Origin: Siphonodentalium dalli
Taxonomy: Eukaryota; Mollusca; Scaphopoda; Gadilida; Siphonodentaliidae
DNA length: 64,000 bases
NCBI GenBank assembly: GCA_032622095.1
Contig: CP136063.1
Location: 38,970,106 to 39,034,105 of the forward strand
Reading direction: 5' to 3'
Both the position numbers and the translations under genes were made by a program. The notes under the pieces were generated by a model. That model ran no database searches. It saw only the letters and a list, made by a program, of their open reading frames with translations, and was not told the DNA's origin. This document shows positions 24,735 to 34,306 of this stretch, piece by piece. Position 1 is the stretch's first letter. Every line of letters starts with the position of its first letter.

Positions 24735-24956
24735 TCAAGTAAAACTCTCTGAGCGAATTATTTCTCGCACATCGGACTGATATGGATAATCGCCGGATTG
24801 AATTTTGTTATATGCGCCATCAAGGGATTGTTCTGGAAAAATTATTTGTCTCACACATCGCATTGACATGGGCGATCATCTGCGTGGATCCCCTTATGTG
24901 CTACAAGATGATCTCTATGCTTGATCGATTTCTCACACATCGCACTGATACGGACG
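24735..24956 (-). pseudogene. Decayed zinc-finger units after the stop codon
   Basis: The DNA keeps the finger pattern (TCTCACACATCGCACTGATA near 24930, TCTCGCACATCGGACTGATA near 24763), but small deletions shift the frame and intact fingers stop. About three finger remnants follow the TAG at 24957-24959, so the array was once longer. Confidence 0.65.
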
Positions 24957-26792
24957 CTATCCTGTGTGAAGTTTCTTATGTCTCACCAGGCTACTGCTCA
25001 GGACAAATGATTTTCCACACATATCGCACTGATGCGGACGGTCGCCTGTGTGGAGTTGCTTGTGGCTCGTTAGGCTACTGCTCTGAGCGAATGCTTTCTC
25101 GCACACATCACACTGATATGGTCGCTCGCCGGTGTGGCTTCTGTTATGTCGTATCAGGCTACTTCTCTCGGCGAATGATTTATCACACATATCGCACTGA
25201 TGCGGACGCTCATCGGTATGTGTTCTCTTATGAACGGTGGCTTGAGTTGAAGTAGTAAATGATTTCTCACACACATCACACTGATACGGACGGTCGCCCG
25301 TGTGGCTTCTGTTATGTCTCATTAGGTGACCACTCTGAGCAAACGATTTCCCACACACATCGCATTGATACGGGCGTTCGCCTGAGTGGCTTCTCCTGTG
25401 TCTAATTAGGCCACTGCTCAATGCAAATGATTTCTCACACACATCACACTGATACGGACGATCGCCTGCATGGAGTTTTTCATGTATCATTAGGTTACTT
25501 TTATGGGAGAATGATTTCTCACACACATCACATTGATACGAACTTTCGCCGGTGTGGAGTTTCTTATGTCTCATCAGGTGATAGCTCTGGGCGAAAGATT
25601 TTTCACACACATCGCATTGATATGGGCGTTCGCCTGTGTGGCTTCTGTTATGTCTAATAAGGCCACTGCTATTGGCGAATGATTTATCACACGCATCGCA
25701 ATGATACGGACGATCGCCTGTGTGGAGTGTCTTATGTATCATTAGGTTACTTCTATGGGAGAAGAACTTCTCACACACATCGCACTGATATGGACGTTCA
25801 CCGGTGTGAATTATCTTATGTCTAATCAGGTGATAGTTCTGAGCGAACGATTTATCACACACATCGCACGGATATGGTCGCTCTCCAGTGTGGATTCTCT
25901 TATGAGTCATCAGACTACCTCCTTGTGCGAATGATTTCTCACACACATCGCACTGATATGGGCGATCACCAGTGTGTGTTCTCTTATGAACGGTGGCTTG
26001 AGAGGAAGTAGCAAATGATTTCCCACAGATATCGCATTGATACAGACAGTCGCCGGTGTGGATTCTCATATGTGTCATCAGAGAACCTTTTACTCCGAAT
26101 GATTTCTCACACACATCGCATTGATATGGACGTTCACCGGTGTGTGTTCTCTTGTGAATTGTGGCTTGAGATGACGTTGTAAACGATTTCTCACACACAT
26201 CGCACTGATATGGTCGGCCATCGACGTGGATTCGTCTATAATGTGTCACCAGATTGACTTTCTCGGCGAACGATTTGTCACAAACATCGCACTGATGTGG
26301 ACGATTACCCGCGTGTGTTCTCCTATGAACTGTCGCTTGAGATGAAGAGGTAAATGATTCTCCACTCACATCGCGCTGATGTGGACGATTACCGGTGTGT
26401 GTTCTCATGTGAAGTGTCGCTTGAGATGAAGTAGTAAATGATTCTTCACACACACCGCACTGAAGTGGTCGGCCATTGACGTGGATTCGTCTATGTGTTA
26501 CCAGATTGCCTTTCTCTGCGATCGATTCGTCACAAACATCGCACTGATATGGACGAGCATTGACGTGAATGTCGTGTTCCATTACATGCATGTGAATGCT
26601 CTGGGTGAATGATTTCTCAGACATATCGAATTGATAAGGACTATCGTCCGTGTGATTTACCCTATGTGTCATTAGATCACTGCTCTGGACGAATGATTTC
26701 TCAGACATATCAATTTGATAAGGACTATCGTCGGTGTGACCCGTCTTGTGTGTCATTATGTCACTGTGCTGTGATTTATCGCACTGATACAT
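24957..26792 (-). CDS. C2H2 zinc-finger array protein, N-terminal domain not found
   Basis: The 611-residue frame is almost wholly made of 28-residue C2H2 fingers joined by TGERPYQCDVCEKSF-like linkers. I count 22 units. Eighteen keep both cysteines and both histidines. Units 1-3 and 6 have lost cysteines (for example YQIDMSEKSF and HQRDVSGESF). Such proteins normally act in the nucleus as DNA-binding regulators; this target is unknown. The first methionine falls inside a decayed finger, and upstream DNA continues as finger remnants out of frame, so this start is doubtful. It may be an exon of a larger gene or a dying copy. The stop also cuts the array, with remnants beyond it. No KRAB, BTB or other effector domain is visible. 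Neighbouring fingers are very similar, which suggests unequal exchange. Confidence 0.75.
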   Translation of the reverse strand: MYQCDKSQHSDIMTHKTGHTDDSPYQIDMSEKSFVQSSDLMTHRVNHTDDSPYQFDMSEKSFTQSIHMHVMEHDIHVNARPYQCDVCDESIAEKGNLVTHRRIHVNGRPLQCGVCEESFTTSSQATLHMRTHTGNRPHQRDVSGESFTSSSQATVHRRTHAGNRPHQCDVCDKSFAEKVNLVTHYRRIHVDGRPYQCDVCEKSFTTSSQATIHKRTHTGERPYQCDVCEKSFGVKGSLMTHMRIHTGDCLYQCDICGKSFATSSQATVHKRTHTGDRPYQCDVCEKSFAQGGSLMTHKRIHTGERPYPCDVCDKSFAQNYHLIRHKIIHTGERPYQCDVCEKFFSHRSNLMIHKTLHTGDRPYHCDACDKSFANSSGLIRHNRSHTGERPYQCDVCEKSFAQSYHLMRHKKLHTGESSYQCDVCEKSFSHKSNLMIHEKLHAGDRPYQCDVCEKSFALSSGLIRHRRSHSGERPYQCDVCGKSFAQSGHLMRHNRSHTGDRPYQCDVCEKSFTTSTQATVHKRTHTDERPHQCDMCDKSFAERSSLIRHNRSHTGERPYQCDVCEKAFAQSSSLTSHKQLHTGDRPHQCDMCGKSFVLSSSLVRHKKLHTG

Positions 26793-26875
26793 GTACGCGC
26801 CCTCTCGTATGGATTATCTTATGTGCTATTCGATCGCATGTCGATAGAAAGAAACTCCACCGTGTCAGATAACAC
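26793..26875 (-). pseudogene. Decayed finger remnant upstream of the array
   Basis: On the minus strand, in another frame, it reads IAHKIIHTRGR, the end of a finger and the start of a linker. A stop lies in the main frame at 26814-26816, so the array was longer at its N-terminal side too. Confidence 0.55.
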
Positions 26876-27254
26876 GACCATTGCAACAATTTGTCAAGAA
26901 ACACATATTTCCTTTGTTAAACGCCGTTAAAAATGACAAAAGATTGATACCGATAACATTATTTTATAAAAGTGGTTCCTAACAATGGATATATGTGTTG
27001 GGCGATATGGACGTAAGGTGCACTGAATGAAATTTAAGTCACGAAACTTGTCTTCGTAGGATTCAAGAGTTAAATATCCTGGATACGCGCTAACATAAGA
27101 CAAGAAAACCAATGTCAGAAATGGTAACGCGCCCAAGATCATATATTATATACCCATGATTGTAATTATAGAATATAAAATATATTATTTAATCCACTTT
27201 ATGGGGCGTTCTCTGGGCCATTGATAACGATTCCCCGCATATATATCATAACTG
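26876..27254. other. AT-rich non-coding stretch
   Basis: A minus-strand frame at 26927-27142 has a hydrophobic start (LGALPFLTLVFLSYVSAYPG) like a signal peptide but lacks other support. I note it without calling a gene. Confidence 0.35.
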
Positions 27255-27325
27255 TAAGGATTCTCTTATGCGTCACAATGTCGCTGGATTGAATAAATGA
27301 TTTCCCATATATGATATACGGTATA
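27255..27325 (-). pseudogene. Isolated zinc-finger remnant
   Basis: GGATTCTCTTATGCGTCACA and GAATAAATGATTTCCCATAT match the finger DNA pattern of the array in the same orientation. It is a single broken unit about 460 bp from the array. Confidence 0.5.
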
Positions 27326-27579
27326 TCACTGTAACCGATCCCGGTGTATCACAAGGCAGGTTCATATTGATGATGGTTTACTAATCAAAGATTAACCAGA
27401 TATACAGCAGATATCAAATATTAAAGTCCTGCAAATAAAATAAAAATGTATGTTAAAATCACGACTCTTCCCCCACTGGGCAGTTATATTGTCGGTTCAG
27501 GAGTACTATTAATGTATTATCTCTGTGGCTCACATTCAGTGAACTGAATAAAATCAGAGAGCCACGTATCAATGTTCAG
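27326..27579. other. Non-coding stretch before the 32-bp satellite
   Basis: No gene or repeat identified. Confidence 0.4.
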
Positions 27580-28519
27580 CACTAGATATGGACAAGTATA
27601 AAAAATACACACACTAACTGTGCTTTATACGTATGGATCACAAGAAGATGTCAGAATATCATTAGACTATGAAATTCCTGAAGTTACTAATGCCATTTTA
27701 TAGTCACACACTAATTGTGCTTTATACTTAGGGACCACAGGAAGATGTCAGAATATATTAGACTATGAAATTCATGAAGTTACTAATGCCATTTTATAGG
27801 TTAGGTGAATGTATTATCTCATTAGACTATGAAATTCATGAAGTGACTATTCATCAGACTATGAAATTCATGAAGTTACTATTCATTAGACTATGAAATT
27901 CATGAAGCTACTATTCATTAGACTATGAAATTCATGAAGCTACTATTCATTAAACTATGAAATTCATGAAGCTACTAATGCCATTTTATAGGTTAGGTTA
28001 ATGTATAATCTCATTAGACTATGAAATTCATGAAGTTACTATGCATTAGACTATGAAATTCATGAAGTTACTATTCATTAGACTATGAAATTCATGAAGG
28101 CACTATTCATTAGGCTATGAAATTCATGAAGTTACTATGCATTAAACTGTGAAATTCATGAAGTTACAATTCATTAGACTATGAAATTCATGAAGGGACT
28201 ATTCATTAGACTATGAAATTCATGAAGTTACAATTCATTAGACTATGAAATTCATGAAGTTACTATTCATTAGACTATGAAATTCATGGAGTTACTAATG
28301 CCATTTTATAGGTTAGGTTAATGTATTATCTCATTAGACTATGAAATCCATGAAGTTACAATTCATTAGACTATGAAATTCATGAAGTTACTATTCATTA
28401 GACTATGACATTCATGGAGTTACTAATGCCATTTTATAGGTTAGGTTAATGTATTATCTCATTAGACTACAGGTATGAAATTCATGAAGTTACTGATGCC
28501 ATTTTATAGGTTAGGTTAA
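27580..28519. repeat. 32-bp satellite, left block
   Basis: Unit ATTAGACTATGAAATTCATG followed by AAGTTACTATTC. It is punctuated by a second phrase, AATGCCATTTTATAGGTTAG, giving a higher-order pattern. The array begins with two copies of a ~115-bp unit (ACACACTAA.TGTGCTTTATA at 27610 and 27705) that each hold one 32-mer, probably the seed of the expansion. Confidence 0.85.
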
Positions 28520-29155
28520 AGGGGTACTGTACACATAGATAGGCAATTTTTTTTATTTACTCCCATTGACATAACTTTCAAGTTAGATTGTGTTCGTGTT
28601 TTTTATGAGTTTCGTATAAACCTAATTTAGCGACGAAAATATTGATCTTGGAAATAAAAGTATTACGATTTCAAACTACGCGCCATGTTTTTGACCTTCA
28701 CCTGAGAAGACGCAGGTTGCAGGATGAACCGGAAGTTCAATTGATGCCTGTAATCTCTTCCATCGAACCAATCTCACTCCCTATAAAAATACTTGACGCT
28801 TTATGAATCTTGTTTCTTCTCTTTTTCCCCAAATTGGTTATAGCTGGACTTCCTTTTGCATGTAACATGTTTTGTTCGCAACTCAATAATGTTCGTCGTA
28901 AACGGCCGTCGATAAAAGACACCCAACATGTGAGATTTCAAGAACGGTAACTCGTAATGGCATAATTCGCCATTTTATGACTCCAGCCATAAATTCATTT
29001 ATATTAAATAATTCAATTTGACTTTTATGATAGCCTGTTAACCGGAACGTTTTCAGTAGACATCGTCGACTCAAATACGTTATTTAAAAATATAATATTG
29101 ATATTAGGTCGTAATTGTTACCGGGAATTTATTGAAATTGGCATACAGTACCCCT
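28520..29155. mobile_element. TTAA-flanked element inserted in the 32-bp satellite
   Basis: Inverted tips AGGGGTACTGTA at both ends, flanked by TTAA at 28516-28519 and 29156-29159. The satellite phrase GGTTAGGTTAATGTATTATC is split exactly here and occurs unsplit nearby, which gives the empty site. Small minus-strand frames inside are not supported as genes. Confidence 0.8.
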
Positions 29156-29385
29156 TTAATGTATTATCTCATTAGACTATGAAATTCATGAAGTTACTAT
29201 TCATTAAACTATGAAATTCATGAAGTTACTATTCATTAGACCATTTTATAGGTTAGGTTAATGTATTATCTCATTAGACTATGAAATTCATGAAGTTACT
29301 AATACCATTTTATAGGTTAGGTTAATGTATTATCTCATTAGACTATGAAATTCATGAAGTTACTATTCATTAGACTATATTTACA
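29156..29385. repeat. 32-bp satellite, middle block
   Basis: Continues the same units after the inserted element, up to CATTAGACTAT near 29378. Confidence 0.8.
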
Positions 29386-29895
29386 TTCACCTAATATCTC
29401 TTCCGATTTCCCCATAGCGTTACGGTAGACACGCCCCCTTATTCAATGCGTTCATAAACCTATGAACGTAATGTGACGTCACTTCCAATGTCGTTCATAG
29501 GTTTATGAACACATTGGTCCCGGAAATGACCGGAGATTGTTGGACATTGCCGACTGCTTGAGTATCTAGTACGTCCGGATTTGGCAAGAATTTTATTTTG
29601 GTCTATAATCAGTGTTGAAAATTGCCCGGTGTTACTGAGCGTTGATGTTACTCAATAGTGTTTTATCATTTTCCTTTCCGCTACAAATATTCCCCCGAAC
29701 AGCACAACTATATCATTATGGTAGAACGGCGTGTTGTCGATTTCTTATCCACAGCCGAAACTTAATTGTTAGTTTCAGATATTATCATTCTTGAAATCAA
29801 CACGTCTACATTAGTTACTAGCTAAACAAGACATTTTGTCATATGTGTATACTTAACTGTTATTGAAGTATATGCCGTATGAGTCTGTGTCAATA

Positions 29896-29977
29896 ATAAA
29901 TGGGAATAAAATAAAGTAACACCATTTAAGACTCAAATGAGTCTTAAATGGTGTTACTTTATTTTATTCCCATTTAT
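29896..29977. repeat. Perfect 82-nt hairpin
   Basis: Arms of 40 bases (centre GACTCA-AA-TGAGTC) match exactly with a two-base loop. Confidence 0.9.
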
Positions 29978-30171
29978 ACTTAACTGTGAAATTCCGTTTT
30001 TTCCGTTCTCCGTGAACGGATTCTCAAAATGTTTGGTTTTCCAAAAAACAAGGATTCGAACTTTCTGAACTGAACTCCATGCGTTCATTTAACTTAAATA
30101 GATGAATAAATAGTGGGAAAGACAGACAATCCTAGTTCATAATGAATTTAAGTTTATAAATATAAATAATA

Positions 30172-30309
30172 AACGGCGGATTCAACGTGGTCATGGGTTT
30201 TGACCGCGATAAAAAATCAGCAAACTCCGCATGAACCCCTTCGGGATTCATGCAGTTTTCTGATTTTTTCTCGCGGTCAAAATCCCATGACCACATTGAA
30301 ACCGCCGTT
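30172..30309. repeat. Long inverted repeat, 63-base arms
   Basis: The left arm starts AACGGCGGATTCAACGTGGT. The right arm, 30247-30309, is its reverse complement with a few mismatches. The arms enclose 12 bases (CCCCTTCGGGAT). Confidence 0.85.
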
Positions 30310-30320
30310 CATTTCTTATA

Positions 30321-30780
30321 TGAAATTCATGAAGTTACTATTCATTAGACTATGAAATTCATGAAGTTACTATTAATTAGACTATGAAATTCATGAAGTT
30401 ACTATTCATTAGACCATTTTATAGGTTAGGTTAATGTATTATCTTATTAGACTATGAAATTCATGAAGTTACTATTCATTAAACTATGAAAGTCACGAAG
30501 CTACTATTCAGTAGACTATGAAATTCATGAAGTTACTATTCATTAGAGTATGAAATTCATGAAGTTACTATTCATTAAACTATGAAATTCATGAAGTTAC
30601 TATTCATTAGACCATTTTATAGGTTAGGTTAATGTATTATCTCATTAGACTATGAAATTCATGAAGTTACTATTCATTAGACCATGAAATTCATGAAGTT
30701 ACTAATGCCATTTTATAGGTTAGGTTAATGTATTATCTCATTAGACTATGAAATTCATGAAGTTACTAATGCCATTTAAA
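30321..30780. repeat. 32-bp satellite, right block
   Basis: Same unit and same GGTTAGGTTAATGTATTATC phrase as the left block. It ends near AATGCCATTTA. Confidence 0.85.
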
Positions 30781-30789
30781 GCCCAAATT

Positions 30790-31305
30790 AAGCACACACC
30801 AAGACATATACCGGTATTAGTACTGTAGTTCGTCATTTTTTATCGCAAAAATGAATAAATTGTTGCTAAACATGAAATATTCTTAACCTGGATAACTTTA
30901 TCACAATCCTCTCCAACCTGGGTAACTTTATCGCAATTTCAGGAACCTGGGTAACTTTATCACAGAAAATCGATGAGAGTGACCTATTCAGCGCCACTGA
31001 CCGGACACCAAAAGTTGCATTATTTGGTCGAAAACTGACCTAACATGGAATATGGAATAGAACGACAATCTGCGGGACAGAATTTCAAATTGCGTGGGAC
31101 GGCCGATATCTCGAGAAATACAGCACGTAGAGGGCTGATACCGTCTAACGAAAGGCCTACATTCGCCCTATCCACAAATATTAACCCCGCCGAATAGGTC
31201 ACTCTCAATGGTTTTCTGTGATAAAGTTACCCAGGTTCCCGAAATTGTGATAAAGTTACCCAGGTTGGAGAGATTTGTGATGAAGTTACACAGGTTAAGC
31301 AAATC
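30790..31305. mobile_element. Inverted-repeat element with triple AACCTGGGTAACTTTATC ends
   Basis: The left arm (about 30890-30990) holds three copies of AACCTGGGTAACTTTATC. The right arm (about 31195-31300) holds them inverted (GATAAAGTTACCCAGGTT). The centre is the minus-strand version of the 7021-7470 repeat. Upstream CATTTTTTATCGCAAAAATG is shared with the next copy. Confidence 0.7.
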
Positions 31306-31364
31306 ACAATATAAGAACTTGATTTAAAAGTGACTGAGGGAAATACTGTTCAGTTTTGACAAGT

Positions 31365-31790
31365 AGGCCTAAAAGACCATATTAAGACATACCGGTATTC
31401 GTATTGTAGCTCGTCATTTTTATCGCAAAAAAAAAAGAATAAATCTTTGCTAAACATGAAATATTCTTAACCTGGGTAACTTTATCACAATCCTATCAAA
31501 CCTGGGTAACTTTATCGCAATTTCAGGAACCTGGGTAACTTTATCAGAGAAAACCGATGAGAGTGACCTATTCAGCGCCACTGACCGGACACCAAAAGTT
31601 GCATTATTTGGTCGAAAACTGACCTAACATGGAATATGGAATAGAACGACAATCTGCGGGACATAATTTCAGATTGCGTGGGACGGCCGATATCTCGAGG
31701 AATACAGCACATAGAGGGGTCCTTTTTGTGTCTAACTAAAGGCCGATATTCTCCATAGCCACACATATTAACCCGCCACTGACGAGGATC
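31365..31790. mobile_element. Second copy of the same element, right end missing
   Basis: Repeats the left arm (AACCTGGGTAACTTTATC near 31470, 31500 and 31529) and centre, but stops near CGCCACTGACGAGG without the inverted right arm. Confidence 0.65.
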
Positions 31791-31916
31791 TACTGGTTAT
31801 CCGTAACTTTTTGATTATCGGCCCTGATCTCGTTAGGTGATCACGTGACCCAATCAAAATGGCTGCATCCATGCACATTCGAAAATTCATCGTTTGCGAT
31901 ACAAAACGTAACTAAA

Positions 31917-32108
31917 ATGGCACGTCTCGACTATGGTCGGTGCTTTGGTTGGCAGCCGTTGGCTACTCTAACCTACATCGGGTTCGTTAACATGCACATA
32001 GTCACCCATGTGCACTGGTCATCCATTTATGTCGGCTCCAGATCCGACAGTGTATACTACACTCACGACAACATACCTGGACATGATGTCGCCATGAAGG
32101 GAAGTTAG
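31917..32108 (+). CDS. Possible first exon, unknown protein
   Basis: An ATG in a good context (AAAATGG) opens 63 codons to a TAG. The peptide starts MARLDYGRCFGWQPLATLTY and has one moderately hydrophobic stretch (about residues 14-33). The composition looks coding rather than repeat-like, and no repeat was found over it. A GTTAGT donor-like site overlaps the end, but its phase does not fit the acceptor at 32812; an earlier in-phase donor (GTATAC after residue 48) is possible. It could be the start of the gene whose exons lie at 32812 and 35531, or nothing. No family recognised. Confidence 0.3.
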   Translation: MARLDYGRCFGWQPLATLTYIGFVNMHIVTHVHWSSIYVGSRSDSVYYTHDNIPGHDVAMKGS

Positions 32109-32164
32109 TTTTGTATTCGGATATTTATTGTGTGGTCACGAATGAGACTTTTTAGTTATACAAC

Positions 32165-32230
32165 GTGGTGATCTGACCAAGTTTGGATTTTTGTCAGAAT
32201 ACCCGACCGGGAATCGATCCCCGGACCTTT
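32165..32230 (-). repeat. tRNA-like T-arm remnant
   Basis: The minus strand reads GGGGATCGATTCCCGGTC, a good B-box with T-stem pairing. No A-box is found upstream; the match breaks at the repeat boundary near 32233. Possibly the truncated head of a SINE. Confidence 0.35.
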
Positions 32231-32232
32231 AG

Positions 32233-32320
32233 ATAGAGGAAACATTAAGAAAGAAAATTATTGGGTGATGTTGAGTCCTGTGGGTGCAGATGACGAACAA
32301 TATCTCCTGGACTATAGTGG
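32233..32320 (+). repeat. Dispersed repeat shared with the 5.6-kb region
   Basis: GAGGAAACATTAAGAAAGAA, GTTGAGTCCTG and CAATATCTCCTGGACTA match 5616-5706. Confidence 0.65.
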
Positions 32321-32811
32321 TTTTTTCATTGCGAGCTGTTCTGAATACTGAATAGAACCTGGTATAAAATTGTCTACTATGAGATTTACGAGCAGACAAT
32401 TTCACCCATTCACAATACAAACCGCTCATAACACCATGCATGCATGGCATCAATAGCTCGAAGACGAGTGTGATACAGAGGTATTTCAACCAGGTTCTAT
32501 TCAGGATTCATTCAATGAACTGGATATCAACACACAGTGAAGAATGGTGACCCGGTAAAATGATAATTTTGTTTCTCATTTATAATAGCTTGTCATTCCA
32601 TGCCTAAGCTAAAATAGCAACTCTATAACAAATGAATTTCGTATTAGGAGAAGTTGGGCCCATTATTAGCTCAGAATATTCATTGCATGTACGCGGCAAA
32701 ATACATTTCAAATAACTTGAAGTAGAATAAATAGGGCAGTTAAATTCCAAATTCCAAAATTTCTGTTTAATCTTTGTTATATCATGTTAATACGCTAATT
32801 TCAATGTTTAG
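32321..32811. other. Non-coding, probable intron or upstream DNA
   Basis: No coding frame that I support. It ends in the acceptor TTTCAATGTTTAG at 32811. Confidence 0.35.
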
Positions 32812-32962
32812 GAAGTTTTCCACCAACACCGGGAGATGTGCAATGACGAGAAAGTAGTCCAGCTCCAAAACTACACGGAAGAAACCTGTGTTTCCTGGGA
32901 TGTTCCTGTCAAGCAGTGGAGCTGTTTTAAACATACAACGGGAACTAACAACGATATCGGAG
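32812..32962 (+). CDS. Candidate internal exon, cysteine-containing extracellular segment
   Basis: A 151-bp open segment sits between an AG acceptor (TTTCAATGTTTAG) and a GTGAGA donor. Only one frame is open. It encodes about 50 residues with three cysteines (MCNDEK, EETCVSW, WSCFKH) and an N-glycosylation site (NYT). The other two frames have stops. It leaves one base over (phase 1), which fits exactly the next candidate exon at 35531. Joined, the two give a cysteine-containing loop followed by a membrane segment, which suggests a small membrane protein with the loop outside the cell. I do not recognise the family; two-membrane-span channel auxiliary subunits have a similar layout, but that is only a thought. 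Confidence 0.5.
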
Positions 32963-33282
32963 GTGAGATTTCATTCTTTTCGAAATCAAGCAGTCATCGG
33001 ATCTGAATTAAAAAGTCAGCAAATATAATGACTTGGTTTTACCACACGTTATATATGACATTGATAGTTTCTATCATTACTCTACAAACATATTTACGAT
33101 TTCAATATTTATTGATAAATCCATCCAATGATGCACGGAGACTCGACTATATACTATCTACAGATTGAAAGTAGATGTTTTGGAAGTATATATATAGTTT
33201 TTGGGCCATGTTTTCTCATTCAAATGTCAATACCCTTCGTGACATTTTAATGTCGACGATGTATTTTTTTTATTTCTCAGGC

Positions 33283-33432
33283 TTCCATCGGAGAATAAAG
33301 AACAGGAGTGGTAGTCGGACGATGTCATTCTATAGTCTTCTTGAGTTTTTGGACAAAGTGTCCAAGTTAGTAAAAATCACAGCCCAAATTAACCCTTTAC
33401 CCAACAAAACGGCCAAAAAAACGCCCAAATAA
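33283..33432 (+). other. Possible alternative exon running into a transposon
   Basis: After an acceptor-like TTTATTTCTCAG, an open frame in phase 1 reads FHRRIKNRSGSRTMSFYSLL and continues to KITAQI. There the TTAA-flanked element begins (33389), and the frame stops inside it at 33432. It would be in phase with exon 32812-32962, so an alternative terminal exon cut by the insertion is possible. Weakly supported. Confidence 0.2.
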
Positions 33433-34303
33433 AGCTTCAACAGCCCAAAATATCTTCGGTCTGTCTCAATGACACCATACAAATATGGATATCATTGGAA
33501 CCGGTTCATTGACCACATTGTGATGGTTACAGTTATGCCCTGTGCCAATGCATTCTCTTATATATGCGAGTCGACCATAGGCCTCAAACTAAAATCTTTT
33601 TAAAACACTTTTTACCATTTTTTCTTACATTCTTTAAAGGTGGATTATCTCTTTGTAAACATTTATTATATAGTTACCGGGGTATAAAATATTAGATTTG
33701 AATCGAAGACTCCTGTCCGGAAATGCTTCTATCGATTAATATTAATTTTATTTCGAATATTTTCTGGTCTAAAAAGGTGTTTGTTCAGCTAACGAACAAT
33801 AGTGGTTACTGTTAACAGAGACCAGAAATTATATTGTGCAATTTTGTCACAAATAAACGTTAATTATACTCATTATCGCTTATATCTGTGGAACAAAACA
33901 GTCCAAACAACCAATCTGTGACATTTGACATTCGTTGCGTAGCCGTAGGAACAGCCCAGTGCTCTATATCGCAATACGGTCTCATCCGAATGGTCGGTTC
34001 TAAAAATAGTAACATAAATGGGCCCGATTTAATATTCGAAATAAAATCAATATTAATTGATAGAAGCTTTTCCGGACATAGGTCTTCAGTTCATATCTAT
34101 TATTTTATACCCACGCAACTATTTAAAATTTGTTATTTAAAGAGATAATCCATCTTTAACAATTTTATAATTTTTTCTTACATTTTTAAACAATTTTTAT
34201 GATATTTATCTACATTCTTTGACAATTTTTGCGAGGCGACCTATGGTCGATTCGCATATATAAGAGAATGCATTGGCACTGGGCCGTTCTGTTGGATAAA
34301 GGG
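33393..34303. mobile_element. piggyBac-like TTAA element, copy 1 (with nested MITE)
   Basis: Tips CCCTTTACCCAACA and its near-inverted GTTGGATAAAGGG, flanked by TTAA at 33389-33392 and 34304-34307. TTAA duplication and CCC-starting tips are typical of piggyBac-type elements. No transposase. Another element is inserted at 33638-34155. The hairpins are damaged here compared with the copies at 37.1 and 38.4 kb. Confidence 0.75.
33638..34155. mobile_element. TTAA MITE (AGRTGGATTATCTCTTT), nested copy
   Basis: 518 bp with tips AGGTGGATTATCTCTTT and, inverted, AGATGGATTATCTCTTT. TTAA lies on both sides (33634-33637, 34156-34159). The host sequence TTACATTCTTTAACAATTTT is intact with one TTAA at about 38653, giving the empty site. 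Contains TACCGGGGTATAAAAT and TTCAGCTAACGAACAATA. Confidence 0.85.
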
Positions 34304-34306
34304 TTA

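Larger units (their letters stand above)
29386..30320. other. Unique segment with three hairpins, inside the satellite
   Basis: About 0.93 kb without the 32-mer. It contains GTTCATAAACCTATGAACG mirrored near 29495, a perfect 40-bp-arm hairpin (29896-29977) and a larger one (30172-30309). No coding frame. It could be inserted elements whose ends I could not fix. Confidence 0.6.

Noticed and set aside
24782-25657. Plus-strand frames with HTHHTDTDD-type repeats
   Set aside because: Antisense shadow of the C2H2 array.
26927-27142. Minus-strand frame with signal-peptide-like start
   Set aside because: Only 71 residues, no cysteines pattern or other support; noted but not called.
28737-29074. Two minus-strand frames within the TTAA element
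   Set aside because: Short, overlapping, with no transposase motifs.
29896-29977. Considered a transcription terminator hairpin
   Set aside because: The context is an animal genome; no gene ends here and the stem is far longer than a terminator.
27580-30780. Considered a CRISPR array because of regular direct repeats
   Set aside because: No unique spacers; the units are tandem 32-mers in animal DNA with higher-order structure.
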